Below are positions 58,641 through 64,000 of a stretch of 64,000 nucleotides of DNA, one piece after another. Below the pieces are notes generated by a model that saw only the letters and a program-made list of their open reading frames with translations, did not search any database and was not told the origin of the DNA. The position numbers and the translations under genes were made by a program. This DNA is from Achromobacter sp. RTa (GTDB lineage: Bacteria; Pseudomonadota; Gammaproteobacteria; Burkholderiales; Burkholderiaceae_B), in NCBI RefSeq assembly GCF_000757485.1, contig NZ_JPYO01000045.1, positions 320,121-384,120 of the forward strand. Direction: 5' to 3'. How positions within the stretch are numbered: position 1 is the stretch's first letter; every line of letters begins with the position of its first letter.

Positions 58641-59882
58641 TCAATCCGTGGCGGGCAGTGTCAGGACGCCTTGCGCCTGCAATGCCTCGAGTTGTGTATC
58701 GGTCATCTGCAGCAGGCCCCGCAGCACGTCGCGCGTGCCTTCGCCCAGGGTGGGCGGGGCATGGCGGACCGGCAGGCGTTCGCCGTCCAGGCGGTAGGGC
58801 GGCGCATAGACGTGCGTGCTGCCCGCTACGGGATGCGGCATTTCCTGCACCAGCCCGCTCTGGCGGGTGCGCTGGCTGGTCAGGGCTTCGTGCAGGCCCA
58901 GCACCTTGCCGCAAGGGATGCCGCAGTCGGCCAGGCGCTGCAGCAGCAGGTCGCGGGGGAATTCGCGGATCAGCCCGATCATCATGGGCAGCAGTTCCAG
59001 GCGGTTCTTCGCGCGCTCGACATTGGTGGCGTAGCGGGGGTCTTCGACGATGTCGGGCCGCATCAGCACCTGGCGGCAGAACTTGTCGAACTGCGCGTTG
59101 GTGCCCACCGAGATGATCAGCGGGCCATCGGCGGCCTCGAACATGCCGTAGGGCACGATGGACGGATGGGCATTGCCGTAGCGCCGGGGATCATGGCCCA
59201 GCAGCAGGGCGTCGAGGCCGTAATAGCTCGTGACCATGATGCCGCAGTCGTACAGCGCCATTTCGATCAGGCGGCCGCGGCCGGTGCGTTCGCGCCGGAA
59301 CAGCGCCGCCAGCACCGCCTGCGCGGCATACATGCCGGTCATCATGTCGACGGCCGCGACGCCGAACTTCAGCGGAGGCTGCTGCGGTTCGCCGTTGATC
59401 GCCATGAGGCCGGTCTCGCCCTGGATGACCAGATCGTAGCCGGGCCGCGCCGCTTCGGGCCCGGCGCTGTTGTAGCCGCCGATGGCGCAATAGATCAGGT
59501 CCGGCTTCAAGTCCTTGAGCTGCGCATAGCCCAGGCCCAGCTTCTCGGCGCCGCCGCTCTTGAAGTTGTGGATCACCACGTCGAACTGCGGCAGCAGTCG
59601 GTAGACGATCTCCACGCCTTCCCTGGACTGGAGGTCCAGGGTGATGGACCGCTTGTTGCGGTTCATGCTGTTGTAGTAGGTGGTTTCGGTCTTGCCGATG
59701 CGCATGCCCCAGTCGCGCGTGTCGTCGCCGCGCACAGGGTGTTCGACCTTTACGACCTCGGCGCCGAAGTCGGCCAGCACCTGGCCGCACAGCGGGCCGG
59801 CGAACACGCGGGAAAGGTCCAGGACGCGCACGCCTTCCAGGGGCAGGTCCAGGCCATCGGGGGGCGGAGTACCGATATCCAT
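58641..59882 (-). CDS. Class III (CaiB/BaiF) CoA-transferase
   Basis: 413 residues. Clear family marks: GVRVLDLSRVFAGP near 18-31, DFGAEVVKVEHPVRGDDTR near 38-56, and NRNKRSITLDL with the conserved NKR. The catalytic Asp lies in AMNGEPQQ-adjacent GLMAINGE... region of the large domain (about 150-180), not identified with certainty. It moves CoA between organic acids, activating the substrate for the acyl-CoA dehydrogenases encoded just before it. The start follows the previous stop by 4 bases, with AGGAG 7 bases upstream. Confidence 0.9.
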   Translation of the reverse strand: MDIGTPPPDGLDLPLEGVRVLDLSRVFAGPLCGQVLADFGAEVVKVEHPVRGDDTRDWGMRIGKTETTYYNSMNRNKRSITLDLQSREGVEIVYRLLPQFDVVIHNFKSGGAEKLGLGYAQLKDLKPDLIYCAIGGYNSAGPEAARPGYDLVIQGETGLMAINGEPQQPPLKFGVAAVDMMTGMYAAQAVLAALFRRERTGRGRLIEMALYDCGIMVTSYYGLDALLLGHDPRRYGNAHPSIVPYGMFEAADGPLIISVGTNAQFDKFCRQVLMRPDIVEDPRYATNVERAKNRLELLPMMIGLIREFPRDLLLQRLADCGIPCGKVLGLHEALTSQRTRQSGLVQEMPHPVAGSTHVYAPPYRLDGERLPVRHAPPTLGEGTRDVLRGLLQMTDTQLEALQAQGVLTLPATD

Positions 59883-59886
59883 GGCA

Positions 59887-61023
59887 TTACTCCTGCGGGG
59901 CCAGCGCGATGAATCGGGCCAGGTGATGATCCTCGTCGCCCAGTTGATGATCGATCATGACCAGGCGCTTGGCATAGTGGGCCAGCGGCAGTTCCCAGGT
60001 CATGCCGATGCCGCCATGCAGCTGGATGCATTCTTCGGCCACCAGCGTGCCCACGCGTCCGATGGTGTGCTTGGCGGCCGACAGCGCGCGTTCGCGCGTG
60101 GCGCGGTCGGCATGGCCGAGCTGCGCGGCGGCGTTGATGACGGCCGAGCGCGCCTGCTCGATTTCGAGGAGCACGTCGGCCATGCGGTGCTGCAAGGCCT
60201 GGAAGCGGCCGATCGGCACGCCGAACTGCTTGCGGGTCTGCAGGTATTCGAGGGTGGCGTCGCGGGCGGCGTCCATGGCGCCGACGGCCTCGGCGCACAG
60301 CGCCAGCAGGCCTTTGCCGACGCTGCGCTCCAGCACGGCATGGCCCGCGCCGGGGCGGCCCAGCAGGGCCTCGGCGCCGACCCGCACGCCCGACAGCTCC
60401 AGGTCGCCGGCGCGGCCGCCGTCGATCAGGGGGTAGCCCTGCACCCGCAGGCCCGGGGTGCCGGCGGGCACCAGGAACAGCGAAATGCCGTCGGGGTCGG
60501 CGTCGCCGCCCGCGGTGCGCGCCGACACCACGAACAAGCCCGCATGCTCCGCGTTCGCCACCACGGCCTTGGAGCCGTCCAGCCGCCAGCCGTCGCCGTC
60601 GGGCCGCGCGCGCGTTTCCACGTGCGCCAGCTCGTCGCCGGCCTGGGCCTCGGCATGGGCCAGCGAAACGATGGCCGCGCCGGCCTGCAGCTCGGCCAGC
60701 ACGGCCTTCTGCGCCGGCGTGCCGGCGGCGGCGATGGCGTCGCCCGCGATCAGTGCATCGAGAAAGGGCTCGACGACCAGCGCGCGGCCCAGGGCCTCGA
60801 ATACGACGGCGATGTCGAAGCCCGACCCGCCCAGCCCGCCGTCCTCTTCGCCGAACAGCGCGGCGACGGCGCCGAGTTCCGCATAGCGTTGCCAGAACTC
60901 CGGGCTGTAGCCTTGCGGCGAGCGCGCGATGCGGTCGCGCACCGCGAAGCCGTATTGTTCGGCCCCGAAGCGTTTCAACATGTCCGACAGCATGCGCCGG
61001 TCTTCGGTATGGTCGAAATTCAT
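59887..61023 (-). CDS. Acyl-CoA dehydrogenase, small-type partner
   Basis: 378 residues with the three-domain acyl-CoA dehydrogenase plan. N-terminal helices, a mid-protein beta domain (GWRLDGSKAVVANAEHAGLFV near 138-158) and C-terminal helices ending in EECIQLHGGIGMTWELPLAHYAKRL. The N-terminus (MNFDHTEDRRMLSDML) and the poorly conserved FAD residues are typical of the degenerate partner in two-subunit (alpha2-beta2) dehydrogenases, such as those for steroid side chains. It is paired with the gene at 61036, so a heteromeric enzyme is likely. Substrate unknown. Confidence 0.88.
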   Translation of the reverse strand: MNFDHTEDRRMLSDMLKRFGAEQYGFAVRDRIARSPQGYSPEFWQRYAELGAVAALFGEEDGGLGGSGFDIAVVFEALGRALVVEPFLDALIAGDAIAAAGTPAQKAVLAELQAGAAIVSLAHAEAQAGDELAHVETRARPDGDGWRLDGSKAVVANAEHAGLFVVSARTAGGDADPDGISLFLVPAGTPGLRVQGYPLIDGGRAGDLELSGVRVGAEALLGRPGAGHAVLERSVGKGLLALCAEAVGAMDAARDATLEYLQTRKQFGVPIGRFQALQHRMADVLLEIEQARSAVINAAAQLGHADRATRERALSAAKHTIGRVGTLVAEECIQLHGGIGMTWELPLAHYAKRLVMIDHQLGDEDHHLARFIALAPQE

Positions 61024-61035
61024 GGGCGTTCTTCC

Positions 61036-62232
61036 TTACAGTCCCAGGATCATCTTCGAGATGATGTTCTTCTGGATTTCGTTCGAGCCGCCGAAGATCG
61101 ACAGCTTGCGGTTGTTGAAATACTGTGCGGCGGCGCTGTCGGCGCCATCCGGGCCGATGCGCGGGCCGGCGTAGCCGTCTTCCAGCGCCTCCGCCACGTA
61201 AGGCCGCGCATAGATGCCCATGGCGCGCCGGTTCAGCGCCGATATCTCCTGGCGGATCTGGGTGCCGCGGATCTTCAGCATCGAACTCTCGGCGCCGGGC
61301 GCGCCGCCGTGGGCGGCCGCCGCCAGCACCCGCAGGTTGGTGACGCGCATGTTGTCGAGCTCGATTTCGACGCGCGCCAGCCTGGCCGCGAACGCCGGGT
61401 CCTGGGCCAGCGGCTTGCCGTTCCTGCGCTGGCGCGCCGCCACGGCCTTGAGCTGCTGCAGCGCGGCGGTGGACTGGCCCACGCCGGCGATGTTGGTGCG
61501 TTCGTAGGTCAGCAGGTACTTGGCGCAGGACCAGCCGCGGTTCTCTTCGCCCACCAGGTTGTCCGCGGGCACGCGCACGTCGGAGAAGAACACCTCGTTG
61601 ACCTCGTGGGCGCCGTCCAGGGTGATGATGGGGCGCACTTCGATACCCGGCGTGCGCATGTCGATGAGCAGGAAGCTGATGCCCTCCTGGGGCTTGCCCT
61701 CGCTGCGGGTGCGCACCAGGCAGAAGATCATGTTGGCATGCTGTCCCAGCGTGGTCCAGGTCTTCTGGCCGTTGACGATGTAGGCGTCGCCGTCGCGCAC
61801 CGCGGCGGTCTTGAGCGACGCCAGGTCCGAACCCGCGCCGGGCTCGGAATAGCCCTGGCACCACCAGTCGGACCCGTCCAGGATGCGCGGCAGCCAATAG
61901 CGCTTCTGCGCCTCGGTGCCGTACTTGATCAGGACCGGCCCCAGCATGCTCAGCCCGAAGGGCACGATACGCGGCGCATGGGCGAGGGCGCATTCGTTTT
62001 CGAAAATGAACTTCTGGACCGCCGTCCAGCCGGTGCCGCCGTATTCGGCGGGCCAGTGGCTCGCGAGCCAGCCGCGCGCGTTCAGGATGGCGTGCCAGGC
62101 TTCCATGTCGGCCTTGGCGAGATGCCGGTGCTCGCGCACCTTGCGCGCCAGCGCCTCGGGCAGTTCGGCGGCCAGGAAGGCGCGCACGTCGGCGCGGAAC
62201 GCCTCTTCTTCGGGAGTGAAATTCAGATCCAT
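61036..62232 (-). CDS. Acyl-CoA dehydrogenase, main FAD subunit
   Basis: 398 residues from the ATG at 62232; a TTG 18 bases upstream is less likely. All three ACAD domains are seen: LNFTPEEEAFRADVRAFL at the N-terminus, WWCQGYSEPGAGSDLASLKT near 127-146 (FAD and substrate binding), TWTTLGQHANMIFCLVRT near 163-180, and a C-terminal GSNEIQKNIISKMILGL. It is a flavin-dependent dehydrogenase forming 2-enoyl-CoA, and passes electrons to ETF. With the smaller partner at 59887 it may form one enzyme. Confidence 0.9.
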   Translation of the reverse strand: MDLNFTPEEEAFRADVRAFLAAELPEALARKVREHRHLAKADMEAWHAILNARGWLASHWPAEYGGTGWTAVQKFIFENECALAHAPRIVPFGLSMLGPVLIKYGTEAQKRYWLPRILDGSDWWCQGYSEPGAGSDLASLKTAAVRDGDAYIVNGQKTWTTLGQHANMIFCLVRTRSEGKPQEGISFLLIDMRTPGIEVRPIITLDGAHEVNEVFFSDVRVPADNLVGEENRGWSCAKYLLTYERTNIAGVGQSTAALQQLKAVAARQRRNGKPLAQDPAFAARLARVEIELDNMRVTNLRVLAAAAHGGAPGAESSMLKIRGTQIRQEISALNRRAMGIYARPYVAEALEDGYAGPRIGPDGADSAAAQYFNNRKLSIFGGSNEIQKNIISKMILGL

Positions 62233-62246
62233 GGATGCTCTCGTAC

Positions 62247-63428
62247 TCAATAGATTTCAAACAGTCCGGCCGCGCCCATGCCTCCGCCCACGCACATCGT
62301 CACGACGGCGTAGCGGGCGCCGCGGCGGCGGCCCTCGATCAGCACGTGGCCGGCCAGCCGGGCGCCGGTGACGCCGAAGGGATGGCCCAGCGCGATGGCG
62401 CCGCCGTCCACGTTCAGGCGGTCCATCGGGATGCCCAGTTTTTCCTGGCAGTACAGGGCCTGCGAGGCAAAGGCTTCGTTCAGTTCCCAGAGGTCGATGT
62501 CCTGCACCGAGAGGCCGTGGCGGGCCAGCAGCCTGGGCACGGCGTAGACCGGCCCGATGCCCATCTCGTCGGGCTCGCAGCCCGCGATCGCCAGGCCGCG
62601 GAACGCGCCCAGGGGCTGGATGCTGGCGCGCTGCGCCTCCGCGGCCTCCATCAGCACGCAGGCCGCGGCGCCGTCGGACAGCTGGGACGCGTTGCCCGCG
62701 GTGACGAACTGGCCGTCGCCGCGCACCGGCGCCAGCGCGGCCAGCGCGTCGTAAGTCGTGCCGGGACGGTTGCAGGTGTCGCGATCCACCGTGACTTCGC
62801 GTTCGCTGACCGAGCCGGTCGCGCGGTCGGTGACCGACATGGTGGTGGTGACGGGGATGATCTCTTCGCGGTAGCGCCCGGCGGCCTGCGCGGCCTCGGT
62901 ACGCGCCTGGCTTTGCGCCGCGAAACGGTCCTGGGCCTCGCGGCTGATGCCGTAGCGGGCCGCGACGATATCGGCGGTTTCGATCATGGGCAGATAGAGT
63001 TCGGGCTTGTTCGCCACGATCCAGGGATCCATGCCGCTGACGCCGTCGTCGCGGGTGCGGATCTGCGATACGCATTCCACGCCGCCCGCGATCATGGCGG
63101 GCGCGCCATCCATCACGATGCGGCTGGCGGCGGTGGCGATGGCCTGCAATCCCGACGCGCAGTAGCGGTTGACGGTCGCGCCGCCCACGCTCAGCGGCAG
63201 GCCGGCGCGGACCACGGCCTGGCGGCCGATATTGCGGCCGGTGGCGCCCTCGGGGTAGCCGCAGCCGAGGATGGCGTCCTCGATCAGCGCCGGGTCCACG
63301 CCGGCGCGTTCGACCGCGGCGCGCACGGCGTGGGCGGCCAGCGTCGGGCCCGGGATCAGGTTGAATTCGCCGCGCCCCGCCTTGGTGATGGGGGTGCGGG
63401 CGGTGGAGACGATGACGGCTTCGCGCAT
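62247..63428 (-). CDS. Acetyl-CoA acyltransferase (thiolase)
   Basis: 393 residues from the ATG at 63428, the usual thiolase length. Catalytic residues are visible: acyl-accepting Cys90 (VNRYCASG), the [10 protein letters not shown] motif with His near 350, and Cys in [11 protein letters not shown] near 380. It cleaves 3-oxoacyl-CoA to acetyl-CoA and a shortened acyl-CoA, the last step of beta-oxidation. It is followed by acyl-CoA dehydrogenase genes and preceded by a FadB-like gene, so the direction is degradative. It ends 14 bases before the start at 62232. Confidence 0.92.
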   Translation of the reverse strand: MREAVIVSTARTPITKAGRGEFNLIPGPTLAAHAVRAAVERAGVDPALIEDAILGCGYPEGATGRNIGRQAVVRAGLPLSVGGATVNRYCASGLQAIATAASRIVMDGAPAMIAGGVECVSQIRTRDDGVSGMDPWIVANKPELYLPMIETADIVAARYGISREAQDRFAAQSQARTEAAQAAGRYREEIIPVTTTMSVTDRATGSVSEREVTVDRDTCNRPGTTYDALAALAPVRGDGQFVTAGNASQLSDGAAACVLMEAAEAQRASIQPLGAFRGLAIAGCEPDEMGIGPVYAVPRLLARHGLSVQDIDLWELNEAFASQALYCQEKLGIPMDRLNVDGGAIALGHPFGVTGARLAGHVLIEGRRRGARYAVVTMCVGGGMGAAGLFEIY

Positions 63429-63451
63429 GAGTGGCCTATGGAAGTTGGGTA

Positions 63452-64000
63452 TCAGGCAGCCCGGTTCAGGCTGGCGAAATCGCGGCCGGAGCCGGCCAGT
63501 TCGACGAGCAGGGGGGAGGGCGTCCAGAACGCCGGGTCTTCCTTCGCGTACTCGCGCAGGTCGGCCAGGATGGCGGGCAGGCCCACGCTGTCCGCGTGGT
63601 GCAGCGGCCCGCCCCGGTGGCGCGGAAAGCCGTAGCCCGCGACCGCCACCACGTCGATGTCGGACGGGCGCAGGGCGATGCCTTCGCGCAGCACGTTGGC
63701 CGCTTCGTTGATCATGGCGGCCAGGTAGCGGCGCTGGATGTCTTCCTGCGTGAACGGGCGTGGACGGATTGCGGCCCGCGCGCGCTCGGCGTCGATGATG
63801 GCGAGCACCTCGGGATCCGGCTGGCCCTGGCGCGCGCCGTCGGGATAGAGGTAGTAGCCGCGGCCCGTCTTCTGGCCGAACCAGCCGCGCTCGCACAGGC
63901 GGTCGGCGATCTGCACGTAGCGCAGCGCGGGATTGCGGGTGGGGGCGCGGCGCTTGCGCGTCGCCCAGCCGATATCCCCGCCCGCAAGATCCATCATCTG
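63452..64000 (-). CDS. FadB-like 3-hydroxyacyl-CoA dehydrogenase (5' end outside window)
   Basis: The C-terminal 182 residues or so of a multifunctional or single 3-hydroxyacyl-CoA dehydrogenase; the gene continues past the window end. Visible: two copies of the C-terminal helical domain, first [16 protein letters not shown] then, after a second repeat, [19 protein letters not shown] and [16 protein letters not shown]. This is the typical C-terminal region of FadB/FadJ-type enzymes. The hydratase and NAD-binding parts lie outside, so whether it is a full bifunctional enzyme is not visible. First gene in view of the leftward operon. Confidence 0.88.
   Translation of the reverse strand, partial: QMMDLAGGDIGWATRKRRAPTRNPALRYVQIADRLCERGWFGQKTGRGYYLYPDGARQGQPDPEVLAIIDAERARAAIRPRPFTQEDIQRRYLAAMINEAANVLREGIALRPSDIDVVAVAGYGFPRHRGGPLHHADSVGLPAILADLREYAKEDPAFWTPSPLLVELAGSGRDFASLNRAA

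Noticed and set aside
59680..62260. Long open frames on both strands (over 830 codons each) over the acyl-CoA dehydrogenase genes
   Set aside because: Both lack recognisable domains and are out of frame with the two clear acyl-CoA dehydrogenases, which explain the region completely.
1..64000. CRISPR arrays, tRNA/rRNA genes, transposases, integrases
   Set aside because: Looked for and not seen. There are no regularly spaced repeats, no tRNA-like cloverleaf was noticed, and no transposase or integrase motif occurs in any believable gene.

Overview
The window looks like a chromosomal segment of a high-GC betaproteobacterium of the Alcaligenaceae (Bordetella/Achromobacter group). The basis is the strong G/C bias at third codon positions, tight gene packing with many 4-nt start/stop overlaps, and four 'Bug'-type (TctC-like) periplasmic receptors, a family greatly expanded in that group. 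I see no rRNA or tRNA gene, CRISPR array, prophage or insertion sequence. No stretch longer than 300 bases lacks a gene. 57 protein genes are called; both end genes are cut by the window.

Left part (1-10 kb): the 3' part of a HipA-type kinase, a divergent azoR/LysR pair, a large UPF1-type helicase with a C-terminal DUF2726-like domain, a membrane protein divergent from a TetR regulator, a large unknown membrane protein, and a chain of three small membrane-anchored proteins of unknown function. From 10.2 to 20.2 kb runs one leftward eight-gene operon: a dipeptide-type ABC importer (two permeases and a double ATPase), two copies of a substrate-binding-protein/C45-acyltransferase pair, and a CapA-like phosphoesterase between them. 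A divergent LysR gene sits at its head.

20-30 kb holds catabolic units: an M20 deacylase with a Bug receptor, and a six-gene sugar-acid or hydroxy-acid operon (RraA-type aldolase, SMP-30 lactonase, Bug receptor, hydroxyacid dehydrogenase, NIPSNAP protein, HpaI-type aldolase) divergent from an IclR regulator. 30-34 kb encodes a membrane-bound gluconate/alcohol dehydrogenase-type complex (Tat-exported small subunit, GMC flavoprotein, triheme cytochrome c). 34-39 kb holds a small P-loop kinase preceded by what reads like a transcription attenuator, then a FAN1-like VRR-NUC nuclease translationally coupled to a nuclease-XPD helicase fusion. A truncated hemoglobin, a Fur-boxed Fes-like esterase and an amidase follow.

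42.8-51.2 kb is a complete wspABCDEFR surface-sensing operon ending in the diguanylate cyclase WspR, separated from the amidase by two intrinsic terminators. Then come an Lrp regulator divergent from a Cys/Met-type PLP enzyme, and a DHA2 efflux pump divergent from a LysR gene. The last 8 kb is one leftward operon for uptake and beta-oxidation-type breakdown of an organic acid: FadB-like enzyme (cut by the window end), thiolase, two acyl-CoA dehydrogenases, CaiB-type CoA-transferase, two Bug receptors and a GntR regulator.

The observations most worth following are the duplicated receptor/C45 operon with CapA, the attenuator-like leader at 34.1-34.28 kb, and the nuclease/nuclease-helicase pair.
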